This document shows, one piece after another, positions 36,450 through 45,120 of a DNA stretch of 64,000 nucleotides; positions within the stretch are counted from its first letter, which is position 1, and each line of letters starts with the position of its first letter. The notes below the pieces were generated by a model. It was not told the origin of the DNA. It searched no databases and was given only the letters and a program-made list of their open reading frames with translations. The DNA is from Bacteroidales bacterium UBA1205. Its GTDB lineage: Bacteria; Bacteroidota; Bacteroidia; Bacteroidales; WCHB1-69. The DNA lies in NCBI GenBank assembly GCA_002309615.1, contig DBXT01000057.1, positions 3,434 through 67,433 on the forward strand, in the 5' to 3' direction. Both the position numbers and the translations under genes were made by a program.

Positions 36450-36888
36450 TGAAAATTTCGTTTGCAATTGCGGATATATCGTCTGAACTGAATTTTAGCG
36501 TATTTTCCATTTGCTTGTTGTAGCATTGAGGATCCCAAAGTTCTATAAACGGGTTAAGTTTAATCACCAACAACTCTTTGTCTATTCCGGCATAATTTTT
36601 TAAGTCTTTGGGTAAAGAAATGCGATTTTTCCCGTCTAAGGTGATTTCTGTTGCGTTGCCTAAAAAATAGCGTACCAATGCTCTTTTTTTAGGATCAAAA
36701 ACATTAATACGGTTCAATCTGTCGCTCACTATATCCCATATATTGCCCGGATATAGAGTAATACACTTGTCGGTGCTACGGGTAAGAACATAACGACCGC
36801 CGGCTTTCGTGTTAACATCACGAAAGATATCGGAGGGAAGAACAAATCTTCCTCTATCATCTAATTTTACCGTTCCTTTAAGCGTCAT
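36421..36888 (-). CDS. mraZ: Transcriptional regulator/dcw cluster first gene MraZ
   Basis: 155 residues made of two AbrB-like swapped-hairpin domains: GTVKLDDRGRFVLPSDI at the N-terminus and ITLDGKNRISLPKDLKNYAGI in the second half. In other bacteria MraZ forms a ring and binds repeated TGGGN boxes upstream of its own operon. Candidate boxes are present here at 36921-36955. First gene of the dcw operon. Confidence 0.97.
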   Translation of the reverse strand: MTLKGTVKLDDRGRFVLPSDIFRDVNTKAGGRYVLTRSTDKCITLYPGNIWDIVSDRLNRINVFDPKKRALVRYFLGNATEITLDGKNRISLPKDLKNYAGIDKELLVIKLNPFIELWDPQCYNKQMENTLKFSSDDISAIANEIFNEGNGFNLP

Positions 36889-37259
36889 GTCTTTGTCTGT
36901 TTTTATTATTACCTATATTTTCCCATTTATTACACCATTTTTCCCATATTTCCCCCGCCTTGTTGAAAAAAAAACATAAAATCTATGTTTTCTTTTGTCT
37001 CGCGGCGACCTTGAGAAAATGAGTGTAATTATTACAAATAGAACGTGTTACGAAGGGTTGTTCACCATTGAATATGGATAAAGAACTATCAATGATAAAT
37101 ACTATCCTTCTAACCTTGCAAAAATACTAAATATTTATTCACAATGTACACACATAAACCATAGATTTATTAACAAACCATGCAGAATTCTTGACCTGTT
37201 AATATTGTTAATAAGTCTGTTAAAATATTGATTTTAAATAAGAAAAGAATATCAATTTT
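36889..37259. other. Leader and intergenic region upstream of the dcw operon
   Basis: About 370 bp with no ORF. It contains the MraZ-box candidates and a promoter -7 element TATTTTTG on the minus strand (37119-37126), which would give mraZ a leader of roughly 225 bases. The rest is AT-rich without clear structure. Confidence 0.55.
36921..36955 (-). promoter_or_regulatory. Candidate MraZ-box repeats upstream of mraZ
   Basis: On the minus strand the leader holds GGGGA (36951-36955), TGGGA (36942-36946), TGGTG (36933-36937) and TGGGA (36921-36925), with repeat steps of 9, 9 and 12 bp. In E. coli and Mycoplasma MraZ binds direct TGGGN-type repeats a helical turn apart; the match here is by pattern only. 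Confidence 0.5.
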
Positions 37260-38213
37260 CTACAAAACGTTGTTGATAACTTTGCCGTCAAGGTAGGCAT
37301 CAATATTTTGGAATACTATTTCTATTCTTTTGTCAAACGATTCTCTGGTGGCATAACCTATATGGGGAGTAATCCATAGGTTGGGAGCGGAAAACAAGAT
37401 GTGGTTTTTAGGCAGAGGGGGTTCTATATCAAACACATCGAAAGCGGCAGCGGCAATGGTTTTGGCTTCCAATGCCAGCACCAAAGCTTGTAAGTCCACC
37501 ACATTGCCTCTGGCGGTGTTGATGAGCACGGCGTCAGGTTTGCATTTGCAGAGGTTTTCTTTGTTGATAAGGTGGTGGGTTTCAGGGGTGAGCGGAACGT
37601 GCAGGGAGATAATATCCGAAATGCTTAATAGTTCATCCAAAGTGATGTATTGTATACCGGCATTGGAAAGTTCTTTTTTCTGACTGCGGTTCCATGCATA
37701 AACCTTACACCCGAAATGTTGTAGCAATAGTGCGGTACGGCATCCTATGGCACCGGTGCCTACTATACCGACGGTTTTTCCCGATAGTTGTCTTCCTAAA
37801 AAATTGTTACGAGTGCCGCCTTGACGAGTTTTGGCATCCAAAGGAGTGATATTGCGGAACACGTCCAACATCAGACCTATCGCCAATTCGCTTACGGCTT
37901 CGGTAGCATAGCCCGAAGCGTTGCAAACGGTGATGTTATGATTGCAGCAGTAGTCCAAATCTATATGGTCCACCCCCGTGAAGGCAATATCCAGCATTTT
38001 TAGATGGTTACATTTTGATAACACATTTTTGGAGAGTTTGATGTTAGAAACAATGGCAATATCAGCGTCTTTCATTCGCTCTATTAAAGCGTTTTCATCT
38101 TCTTGCCTGTCGGTGTGCAATATAAACTCATGACCTTTATTCTGATATTTCTCTTTTATCTTTTCAGCCAGAGCCTGTCCTATACCTATGGGTTCTACTG
38201 CTATTATTTTCAT
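37260..38213 (-). CDS. D-2-hydroxyacid dehydrogenase (glycerate/hydroxypyruvate-reductase-like)
   Basis: 317-residue NAD-dependent enzyme. The Rossmann loop VGIVGTGAIGCRTALLL lies near 150-166. The catalytic Arg is in INTARGNVVDLQAL, the Glu in FDVFDIEPPLP and the His in LWITPHIGYAT. Substrate choice within the family (glycerate, glyoxylate, lactate, phosphoglycerate) cannot be set, but the absence of an ACT domain argues against SerA. It stands alone, between the dcw leader and the prs terminator. Confidence 0.92.
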   Translation of the reverse strand: MKIIAVEPIGIGQALAEKIKEKYQNKGHEFILHTDRQEDENALIERMKDADIAIVSNIKLSKNVLSKCNHLKMLDIAFTGVDHIDLDYCCNHNITVCNASGYATEAVSELAIGLMLDVFRNITPLDAKTRQGGTRNNFLGRQLSGKTVGIVGTGAIGCRTALLLQHFGCKVYAWNRSQKKELSNAGIQYITLDELLSISDIISLHVPLTPETHHLINKENLCKCKPDAVLINTARGNVVDLQALVLALEAKTIAAAAFDVFDIEPPLPKNHILFSAPNLWITPHIGYATRESFDKRIEIVFQNIDAYLDGKVINNVL

Positions 38214-38226
38214 GCTTTGAAATGTT

Positions 38227-38254
38227 TAAAAAAGGCAACATGTTTGATGTTGCC
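38227..38254 (-). terminator. Terminator behind prs (minus strand)
   Basis: GGCAACAT/ATGTTGCC stem (38234-38254) with a five-base loop, followed on the minus strand by TTTTTT. Confidence 0.85.
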
Positions 38255-38277
38255 CTATGAGTAAAATGTTTAAATGT

Positions 38278-39240
38278 TTACAAACTGATGTCTTCTAAAT
38301 GTAAGAAATGGTCAAAATCGAAAAGGGAATTAATGGATTTGTGTGATACCACGCTGTCTATTACTGTGGCAAATAATTTGTCAACAGACAAGACAGTGAT
38401 TTTGTCGCATTTTTGTTTTAAAGGAATGCTATCGGTGGTAATGATTTCCTCTAATGCCGAATTTTCCAAATTTTCGTATGCTTTGCCCGATAATACAGGA
38501 TGTACGCACATGGCTCTCACCGATTTGGCTCCCATTTCTTTGATAGCATTGGCAGCTTTGCAAATAGTGCCTGCGGTATCGATAATGTCGTCTACCAATA
38601 CTACGTTTTTATCTTTTACATCGCCTATTATTTGCAACGACCCTATCACATTCGGGCGAGGACGTTGTTTGTAACCGATGGCTAAATCGGCTTCCAAATA
38701 TTTGGCATAGGTGGCAGCTCTACGCGTACCTCCTGTGTCTGGCGATGCCATGCAAAGGTTTTCAAAGTTGCGGCGTTTTAAATAAGGTAAAAATATACGC
38801 GATGCGTATAGGTGGTCTACAGGCACATCAAAAAATCCTTGAATTTGGTCTGCATGCAAATCCATGGTGATAATTCTGTCCACACCGGCTGCTGTGAGCA
38901 AATTAGCAACCAACTTTGCTCCTATGGGTACACGCGGCTTGTCTTTTCTATCTTGACGGGCACATCCGAAATAAGGCATAACCGCTACAATTTTATGTGC
39001 GGAAGCCCTTTTGGCTGCATCTATCATGTATAGCAATTCCATTAAATTTTCTGCAGGAGGGAATGTGGATTGTACAATAAATACTTCACATCCTCGCAAT
39101 GTTTCTGAAAAAGAAGGTTGAAATTCTCCATCACTAAATTGCATGATTTCTACATCAACCAATTTCTGGCCACAAATTTGGGCTATTCTCGCTGCTAATT
39201 CTCGGGAACAACGACCGGCGGCAATTTTTATAGTAGGCAT
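38278..39240 (-). CDS. prs: Ribose-phosphate pyrophosphokinase
   Basis: 320-residue enzyme making PRPP from ribose 5-phosphate and ATP for nucleotide, His and NAD synthesis. Seen: FSDGEFQPSFSETLRGCEVFIVQST near 36-60, the ATP-binding flexible-loop region FGCARQDRKDKPR near 95-107, MDLHADQIQGFFDVPVDHL and the PRPP-binding loop VVLVDDIIDTAGTICKA near 215-231. Its promoter core TACTTTTG is at 39273-39280 on the minus strand and its terminator follows at 38227-38254, so it is a single-gene transcript. Confidence 0.97.
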   Translation of the reverse strand: MPTIKIAAGRCSRELAARIAQICGQKLVDVEIMQFSDGEFQPSFSETLRGCEVFIVQSTFPPAENLMELLYMIDAAKRASAHKIVAVMPYFGCARQDRKDKPRVPIGAKLVANLLTAAGVDRIITMDLHADQIQGFFDVPVDHLYASRIFLPYLKRRNFENLCMASPDTGGTRRAATYAKYLEADLAIGYKQRPRPNVIGSLQIIGDVKDKNVVLVDDIIDTAGTICKAANAIKEMGAKSVRAMCVHPVLSGKAYENLENSALEEIITTDSIPLKQKCDKITVLSVDKLFATVIDSVVSHKSINSLFDFDHFLHLEDISL

Positions 39241-39272
39241 ATCTGATTTTTTTAATACTTATTCTTATTTTG

Positions 39273-39280
39273 CAAAAGTA
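39273..39280 (-). promoter_or_regulatory. Promoter -7 element for prs
   Basis: TACTTTTG on the minus strand, 33 bases before the prs ATG, matching TAnnTTTG. Confidence 0.5.
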
Positions 39281-39393
39281 GTAAAAATATTTGACATGAT
39301 ATTCCTTTTAAGGAAAAAAATTATAATGCAGATTCAACTGTCAAATTTATAAAATATTGGCAGAATTTTTTTTGTATTTTCACGGTGTCAATT

Positions 39394-41124
39394 TTATTGA
39401 TTAATTGCTTTGAATACTTTTTCTCCGTGTTCTGTCAGAAGTTTGATAATCAATATTCCTTTTGCCGTTACATTTATTTCCGATACGGGTTCATAACAAG
39501 TGCGGGTTGCAATACATTTGCCGTCAGTGGTATAGATGGCTATGCTATAAGGAACCGTGGCATTTTGTATTTCTATTTTCCCGTGAAACGGGTTGGGGTA
39601 AAGCATAGTATGATCTATGGTTGTTTCTTTGGTCAAAACGGAATCCGCCGTGGTGGTGAAATGATCATATACCCAGTCGCTGAACAGGGTGTCGTTGCAG
39701 ACGGCACGCACATAGATATCATATTCGGTGGAGGGTTTTAATCGGGAAAGAACAAGCATGGTATCGGTGGTTATGTAGCAGGTATCGCTACCCAAAACAT
39801 AACCGTGCTCTCCGTATTCCATTTGCCAGCATAGCGGCATGGCATAATATTGCCATGTAATGGTGGCGCTATGGGTGTTGACATCCGTATGTTGCATGTT
39901 GATAATTCCTCCGCAGGTATCGGTAAGGGCATCGGTGCAGACACTTGTCATGCTCCAATCGCTGAACAGGGTGTCGTTGCAGACGGCACGCACATAGATA
40001 TCATATTCGGTGGAGGGGGTTAATCGGGTAAGAACAAGCATGGTATCGGTGGTTATGTAGCAGGTATCGCTGCCCAAAACATATCCGTGCTCCCCGTATT
40101 CCATTTGCCAGCACATAGCCGAACTATCCGTCCATGCGACAGTAATGTTGAAGGTGTCTTTGGTGAGAAGATGCAAATTTTGTATGGCATGGCAGGTGTC
40201 GGGTCGGGGGATGGAATCGTGGTATAATATCAAGCTGTCCAAATAAAATAAAGAGCCGTATTGGCGGTTGTTGTTAGCCGAAGAAATGATGAGTATAATC
40301 AACGAATCGGCCGAAGGTGTGGTATTGACGGAATCGGCAAATGGCAAAGCTGAATATACCACATCAAAGGGCTGATAAAAATCGGTGTCGGTAAAATTTC
40401 TATTAAATCCGCCGCCTACCACTTCCCGCATGCCGGTAGCGGTATTGTAATGCGTGCCTATGAGCATGATACCTCCGTTGTCGTTGCCGGTTCCGGCAGA
40501 AGTGTATTTATAATATCCGTGCAGTCTGGTAGGTTCAAAACCATTGAGAGCCAAGCCGCCGGAAAAATAGTCATTCATATCCGACTGTGAGAATGCGGCT
40601 ATCACTTGGTTAGCATTGAAGGTGTTGACACTGTCCAACATATCGGTAAACAAAGTGAGAAAATGGTCTGCATCTATAGCTGCGGTAGTCAGCACAGAAG
40701 GGAATATCATATTGGTATAGAAAGTATCAATATATGAACTTACCATATTGTAAGTGCTTGGCGGTATGATATCGGATAATTTAAAGGTTTGTAATGTTAA
40801 TGCCTTATTGCCGTGAGGAACGAAACTGCCTGTTTCATAAGCGGCTTTCAAAAGGGGCAGGGTGGTGTTTACTTGTATATTTTGAAAGCCAAGGCTGACG
40901 GATCTATTAATGTGATAGGTAATATAATCCCAAGAAGTGGGATATTGATAGGCATTGTAAAGCGGGAGTGTAAGCATGCCTCCCATCACCGACAGGGTGT
41001 CTCCCGGGGCGGTAGACCAATTTTCAAAACTGAAATTGGGTAGACTATATGTTTCCTGGGCTTGTGGATATTTCAATATCAATAAAAAAGACAGCAGCAA
41101 ACTATATTTGAGTAAGTTTTTCAT
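39394..41124 (-). CDS. Secreted protein with PCMD-like N-terminal domain, two FN3 repeats and T9SS sorting domain
   Basis: 576 residues, signal peptide ending YPQAQ. Residues 24-310 look like the PCMD beta-sandwich family (NFSFENW, GYYKYTS, IMLIGTHYN, PFDVVY, SLFYLDSLIL). Then come two fibronectin type III-like modules (IQNLHLLTKDTFNITVAWTD and IINMQHTDVNTHSATITWQY). The last 75 residues are a type A sorting domain (TMLYPNPFHGKIEIQN, IYTTDGKCIATR, GILIIKLLTEHGEKVFK), so it is predicted T9SS cargo. The 155-bp near-identical DNA repeats in the FN3 part indicate recent duplication. It begins 11 bp after maf. Confidence 0.85.
   Translation of the reverse strand: MKNLLKYSLLLSFLLILKYPQAQETYSLPNFSFENWSTAPGDTLSVMGGMLTLPLYNAYQYPTSWDYITYHINRSVSLGFQNIQVNTTLPLLKAAYETGSFVPHGNKALTLQTFKLSDIIPPSTYNMVSSYIDTFYTNMIFPSVLTTAAIDADHFLTLFTDMLDSVNTFNANQVIAAFSQSDMNDYFSGGLALNGFEPTRLHGYYKYTSAGTGNDNGGIMLIGTHYNTATGMREVVGGGFNRNFTDTDFYQPFDVVYSALPFADSVNTTPSADSLIILIISSANNNRQYGSLFYLDSLILYHDSIPRPDTCHAIQNLHLLTKDTFNITVAWTDSSAMCWQMEYGEHGYVLGSDTCYITTDTMLVLTRLTPSTEYDIYVRAVCNDTLFSDWSMTSVCTDALTDTCGGIINMQHTDVNTHSATITWQYYAMPLCWQMEYGEHGYVLGSDTCYITTDTMLVLSRLKPSTEYDIYVRAVCNDTLFSDWVYDHFTTTADSVLTKETTIDHTMLYPNPFHGKIEIQNATVPYSIAIYTTDGKCIATRTCYEPVSEINVTAKGILIIKLLTEHGEKVFKAINQ
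39677..39831 (-). repeat. FN3-encoding direct repeat, copy 2
   Basis: 155 bp, nearly identical to 39959-40113 (exact offset 282 bp, only a handful of differences). It encodes the stretch from CWQMEYGEHGYVLG to CNDTLFSDW. Confidence 0.85.
39959..40113 (-). repeat. FN3-encoding direct repeat, copy 1
   Basis: Partner of the repeat at 39677-39831. The rest of each 282-bp unit has diverged, so only this core looks recently duplicated or kept alike by gene conversion. Confidence 0.85.
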
Positions 41125-41135
41125 TTTGTAAAAAA

Positions 41136-41723
41136 TTATAATTCAATATTTTCCAGCATATTGCATAACAGATGTGTGGGGAATCCCATCACGGTATAAA
41201 ACGATCCTTCTATTTTATCTATTGCTTTCATGCCTATCCATTCTTGTATTCCGTAGGCGCCGGCCTTGTCATAAGGAGCGTATGTTTCTAAATAGTAAGC
41301 AATATCTTGGGGGGATAAGGGCATAAAATGTATGTATGCCGTATCGTGTTTAAGCCAGTATTTTTCTTTATACCCGATACATATTGACGACATTACGCTG
41401 TGTGTTCGGTCGGACAAAGCTTGTAGCATCAGCGAAGCTTCCCGTTCGTTTTTGGGTTTGCCGAAAATCTGCCTATTGCAGCAGACTATGGTGTCGCCGC
41501 CTATTATCAAGGTGTCGGCAGGAAGATTTTGCTGTACGGCTTGCACTTTTTGCAAGGCTATTTTTTCTACTATTTCACCATGAGGCAGGGATAAGTCAAC
41601 GGTTTCGTCCACCTGAGCGACGCGTATGGTAAAATTCAGTCCCAAACTTTTAAGCAATTCCGCTCTGCGTGGCGATTGGGAAGCCAGTACTATTTTTATA
41701 TTGTTAAATTTTTGCGTAAACAT
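41136..41723 (-). CDS. maf: Maf family nucleotide pyrophosphatase
   Basis: 195 residues from the ATG at 41723 (MFTQKFNNIKIVLASQSPRR). The frame stays open upstream through the end of upp, but the homology starts here. Maf proteins hydrolyse non-canonical or modified nucleoside triphosphates (dTTP/UTP or m7GTP). Family marks are LASQSPRRAELLKSLGL, VDETVDL, IGGDTIVCCNRQIFGKPKN and a C-terminal YDKAGAYGIQEWIG. The start overlaps the upp stop as TGATG. Confidence 0.95.
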   Translation of the reverse strand: MFTQKFNNIKIVLASQSPRRAELLKSLGLNFTIRVAQVDETVDLSLPHGEIVEKIALQKVQAVQQNLPADTLIIGGDTIVCCNRQIFGKPKNEREASLMLQALSDRTHSVMSSICIGYKEKYWLKHDTAYIHFMPLSPQDIAYYLETYAPYDKAGAYGIQEWIGMKAIDKIEGSFYTVMGFPTHLLCNMLENIEL

Positions 41724-42376
41724 CAAAAACTCATTTTTTCGCCAAAAGCCAAATCTCCTGCATCTCCCAGGCCGGGAACTATATACGATTGAGCGGTGAG
41801 CTCTTCGTCTATGGCTACTGTCCATATATCCGCATTGTGCGGTAATTTTGATTTTAAATAGTTGATACCTTGTATGGTGGATATCACCGATACCACGTGT
41901 ATTTTGCTTGGCATACCATAATGAAACAGACCTTTGAGCGATACGTCCACCGATTGACCTGTAGCCAGCATGGGATCGGCTAAAATAAGCACTTTATCGT
42001 TTAAATCCGGAGCGGAAATATAATCCAATTGTATTTCAAACGAACCGTCTTTCTCCGTTTTCCGGTAGGCGGAAACAAAAGCACTTTCGGCATGGTCAAA
42101 AAAATTCAGAATTCCTTGATGAAAAGGCAGCCCCGCACGCAAGATGGTTGCTACTACCAGCGGTTGGGACGGCAACATCATAGAGGCTATGCCCAAAGGG
42201 GAATCTATGTCTTGGGATTCATAGGCTAATTTTTTGCTTATTTCGTAAGCGAAAATTTCTCCCAAACGCTCTAAATTTTTACGAAATCTAAGGCTGTCTT
42301 GCTGTATGTTTATATTTCGTAATTCGGCTAAAAAGGTGTTAGCCGCTGAATTCTGCATTTGTAAAACTGTAACCAT
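41723..42376 (-). CDS. upp: Uracil phosphoribosyltransferase
   Basis: 217-residue salvage enzyme converting uracil and PRPP to UMP. Motifs: RFRKNLERLGEIFAYEISKKL at the N-terminus, ATILRAGLPFHQGILNFF, the PRPP-binding loop ILADPMLATGQSVDVSLK near 129-146 and the uracil-binding C-terminal end YIVPGLGDAGDLAFGE. It is the first gene of upp-maf-FN3 protein. An internal ATG six codons in is a possible alternative start. A promoter core (TATTTTTG, 42391-42398, minus) lies 14 bases upstream of 42376. Confidence 0.95.
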   Translation of the reverse strand: MVTVLQMQNSAANTFLAELRNINIQQDSLRFRKNLERLGEIFAYEISKKLAYESQDIDSPLGIASMMLPSQPLVVATILRAGLPFHQGILNFFDHAESAFVSAYRKTEKDGSFEIQLDYISAPDLNDKVLILADPMLATGQSVDVSLKGLFHYGMPSKIHVVSVISTIQGINYLKSKLPHNADIWTVAIDEELTAQSYIVPGLGDAGDLAFGEKMSF

Positions 42377-42390
42377 AAGATATTTTTTTG

Positions 42391-42398
42391 CAAAAATA
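42391..42398 (-). promoter_or_regulatory. Promoter -7 element for upp-maf operon
   Basis: TATTTTTG on the minus strand, 14 bases before the upp start, matching TAnnTTTG. Confidence 0.5.
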
Positions 42399-42440
42399 AA
42401 TATATACCTTGTTTTCTATTCTAAAAATATTTGTTCTGAC

Positions 42441-43079
42441 TTATTTAAATCTATATCCCACGCCTATTTTCACAAGAGCATCCACTCCTATATTGGTTTC
42501 CAACAAGCCATACCATTTTTTACCCACCATAACGCCTATAGGAATCACATCAAAAGCGAACATGCATTGGTGAAAAGCGTCTTCTCCCGCTTTTTTTCCG
42601 TCCCACATCACATTCATGCCCAAGTCTATGCCCGAATATAACTTTACAACGGGTTTGTTTAGGTATATAAAACGCGCACTCGGCATTATGGCAAGAGAAG
42701 AAGTGGTATAGGTTTTTTCTTTTACCGACCGGGTGCTGTCGGTGTAGATAGTGTTATATATTCCTTCGTACACTACTTTGAACCCCAATTCACACCAAGG
42801 CTTGAGCCTGTAATAATAATTAAAACTATAGGAGCCCACCCAATCAAAACGATAGGCATGTTTGTTAATACTGCTGACTATGGCAAGCGGAATGCCTTTG
42901 GCAAAAACCATAATAAAAAAGCCCTCTGCCGAAAAATAACCGGCATTAATGCCTATATCATGGTGATATTCTAAATTGTCAGTATCGGGCAACAAAGATA
43001 TTTCCTCCGTGTTTTGCCCCATCAGCATGCTCTGCATAAAGCAGATGATACAGAATATTATGGTTGTTTTTCTTATCAT
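42441..43079 (-). CDS. Predicted outer-membrane beta-barrel protein, unknown function
   Basis: 212 residues with signal peptide (FCIICFMQSMLMGQ). The mature part alternates amphipathic strands (YHHDIGINAGYFSAEGFFIMVF, YRFDWVGSYSFNYYYRL, CELGFKVVYEGIYNT) and ends in an outer-membrane-type last strand, VGVGYRFK. This fits a small 8-stranded barrel of the porin-like or OmpW-like type. No specific family recognised. It is divergent from the S41 protease gene and has its own promoter core at 43101-43108. Confidence 0.75.
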   Translation of the reverse strand: MIRKTTIIFCIICFMQSMLMGQNTEEISLLPDTDNLEYHHDIGINAGYFSAEGFFIMVFAKGIPLAIVSSINKHAYRFDWVGSYSFNYYYRLKPWCELGFKVVYEGIYNTIYTDSTRSVKEKTYTTSSLAIMPSARFIYLNKPVVKLYSGIDLGMNVMWDGKKAGEDAFHQCMFAFDVIPIGVMVGKKWYGLLETNIGVDALVKIGVGYRFK

Positions 43080-43100
43080 GGATGATTATTTTTACAAATG

Positions 43101-43128
43101 CAAAGATAACATTATTTTTTTTGACAAA
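43101..43128 (-). promoter_or_regulatory. Promoter for the outer-membrane barrel gene
   Basis: On the minus strand TTTG (43125-43128), 16 bp, then TATCTTTG (43101-43108), 22 bases before the ATG at 43079. Confidence 0.6.
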
Positions 43129-43188
43129 GAATACACAATATTTTACCGTCATTTATCGTTATTTTTATTTATATTCTTAATTTGTATA

Positions 43189-44847
43189 ATGAAACATACC
43201 AAACGAAATATTTTTATAGCTATAGCCGTCGGTGCATTGTCGGTGATATGTGCCGGATTTGTACACAACGATTTTGAGTTGGCCAAAAATTTAGATATTT
43301 ATTCTTCCTTATTGCGGCAATTGGATGAAAACTATGTGGATGAAATCAATGTAAACGATTTGGTTACCACATCCATCAACGCTATGTTGGAGAAATTGGA
43401 TCCGTACACGGTGTTTTATCCGGAGTCGGAATTGGAAGAATTCAAGCTTATGACCACCGGTCAGTATGGCGGTATAGGTGCCACCATACAGCAAGATAGC
43501 GAATATGTGCTTATAGCGGAACCTTATGAAGGCTTTCCCGCTTACAATGCAGGCTTGCAGCCGGGAGATAAAATATTGGAAATAGAACATAAAAGTGTTA
43601 AAGGAAAAACAGTTTCGGATGTGAGCAATTTGCTCAAGGGGCAGCCGGGAACAAGCATACATTTGAGTGTTATGCCCTATGGCAGCACCAAAACTGTTCG
43701 CAAAGAAATAACGAGGCAAGAGATAAAATTTCCTAATGTGAGTTATAGCGGTATGCTCAACGATACCATAGGTTATATTCGTTTGGACCAATTTACCGAG
43801 AATGCTGCCAATGATGTGAAAAATGCTTTTATCCAATTGAAAAATCAGGGGATGTCACATTTGATTTTCGACCTCAGAGGCAATGGAGGCGGATTGTTGA
43901 ACGAGGCTGTGGATATAGTCAACTTGTTTGTTAATCCTAACAATGTAGTGGTAAGCACCAAGGGAAAAAGCAGTGACAAAACACAGGTGTTTGCTACTCA
44001 TAACGCAGCATTGGATACCAAAATACCCATTATAGTGTTGGTGGACGGCACCAGCGCTTCCGCTTCGGAGATAGTGTCGGGAGCCTTGCAGGATTTTGAC
44101 CGTGCCGTAATAGTCGGACAACGCACATTCGGCAAAGGGCTGGTGCAAAATATAATGCCTTTGAGCTACAATACCCGCGTTAAAATAACGGTATCAAAAT
44201 ATTACATTCCTTCGGGAAGATGTATTCAAGGAATAGACTACGGGGATAAAGACGAAAAAGGCGTGTCCAAACACAAAGCCGATTCATCGGCAACCGCTTT
44301 TAAAACCAAAAACGGTCGTATAGTATATGATTACGGCGGCATAGAACCTGATGTCAAAGTGGAAATACCTCCGTATAGCACCGTGTTGTTAGCCATGTTT
44401 GAAAAGAAACTTATTTTTAATTATGCCAATGAATTCAAACTTAAGCATAAAAACATCGCTTCTGCAAAAGATTTTACCATATCCGACAATGTGTACCAAG
44501 ATTTTACCGATTATGTAAAGGCAAAGAATCTTTCCTATGAAACTTTTACTGAAAAACAAATTAAAGCACTGAAAAACAGCTGTAAAGACGATAAATTTTC
44601 GGTTGCGATAGAAAACCAAATACAGCAATTGGAACTTGCCGTGCAAAAAGAAAAAGCAACAGACATGGATAAATACAAAAAAGAGATTTCCCAATTGCTG
44701 CAAATGGAGATAGTATCTCGTTATTATGCACAAAAAGGGAGAATAGAAAATTCTTTAAGCATAGATCCCGATATAGCCAAGTCAATAGAAATATTCACCG
44801 ACGGCAAACAATATAACAATATATTAAAAGCAGGTAGCAAAAAGTAG
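43189..44847 (+). CDS. S41 family C-terminal processing peptidase (CtpA/Prc type)
   Basis: 552 residues from the ATG at 43189 (MKHTKRNIF). The frame is open further upstream across the divergent promoter, which is not credible as coding. An N-terminal membrane/signal segment is followed by a PDZ domain at about 85-165 (GGIGATIQQDSEYVLIAEPYEGFPAYNAGLQPGDKIL). The TSPc protease domain contains FDLRGNGGGLLNEAVDI and the catalytic Ser in VDGTSASASEIVSGALQD; the Lys is in GQRTFGKGLVQ. It probably acts in the periplasm on C-termini of envelope proteins. Confidence 0.94.
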   Translation: MKHTKRNIFIAIAVGALSVICAGFVHNDFELAKNLDIYSSLLRQLDENYVDEINVNDLVTTSINAMLEKLDPYTVFYPESELEEFKLMTTGQYGGIGATIQQDSEYVLIAEPYEGFPAYNAGLQPGDKILEIEHKSVKGKTVSDVSNLLKGQPGTSIHLSVMPYGSTKTVRKEITRQEIKFPNVSYSGMLNDTIGYIRLDQFTENAANDVKNAFIQLKNQGMSHLIFDLRGNGGGLLNEAVDIVNLFVNPNNVVVSTKGKSSDKTQVFATHNAALDTKIPIIVLVDGTSASASEIVSGALQDFDRAVIVGQRTFGKGLVQNIMPLSYNTRVKITVSKYYIPSGRCIQGIDYGDKDEKGVSKHKADSSATAFKTKNGRIVYDYGGIEPDVKVEIPPYSTVLLAMFEKKLIFNYANEFKLKHKNIASAKDFTISDNVYQDFTDYVKAKNLSYETFTEKQIKALKNSCKDDKFSVAIENQIQQLELAVQKEKATDMDKYKKEISQLLQMEIVSRYYAQKGRIENSLSIDPDIAKSIEIFTDGKQYNNILKAGSKK

Positions 44848-44870
44848 GTGCATTTTGTGCGAATGCATTA

Positions 44871-45032
44871 TCATACAACTGATATGCCGTAGTTTTGTAT
44901 ATACCCTGCTACACACTCCTCACCGACATAAATATAATTATATTGTGTGTTGGTAGTGAGGTTGTGCTCATACTCCCTGCCACAATATATTTTCTTTTCC
45001 TGCTCTGTGTTGTTAACGGTGTAGGTGGTCAT
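44871..45032 (-). pseudogene. RHS core fragment with foreign 3' end (53-codon remnant)
   Basis: Translates as MTTYTVNNTEQEKKIYCGRE... through YIYVGE, the same core stretch as the start of the RHS fragment at 45697-46791. It then diverges at once into EECVAGYIQNYGISVV and a stop. It lacks the RHS core end and any toxin tip, so it is a displaced piece. It was probably left behind when a tip cassette was inserted or exchanged. Confidence 0.75.
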
Positions 45033-45038
45033 AGCCCT
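44922..45038 (-). repeat. RHS core direct repeat, copy A
   Basis: 117 bp matching 46681-46797 at constant offset 1759 with four mismatches. The two copies bracket the toxin-tip fragment and the 182-residue orphan gene. Confidence 0.9.
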
Positions 45039-45120
45039 GCTTTGAATTATAATTATATAACGAAGAAATATAGTTCTTATTGTTTGATTATTAAAATTTT
45101 ATCTGTTTTTTAGAGATGTG

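Noticed and set aside
39677..40113. CRISPR-like repeats
   Set aside because: Only two 155-bp copies, coding in frame for FN3 modules; no short regularly spaced repeats anywhere in the window.
41724..41825. Longer N-terminus for Maf
   Set aside because: It lies inside upp in another frame and is Arg/Ser-rich; Maf homology begins at the ATG at 41723.
42976..43188. Longer N-terminus for the S41 peptidase
   Set aside because: It overlaps the divergent outer-membrane gene and its promoter; a normal signal segment starts at 43189.
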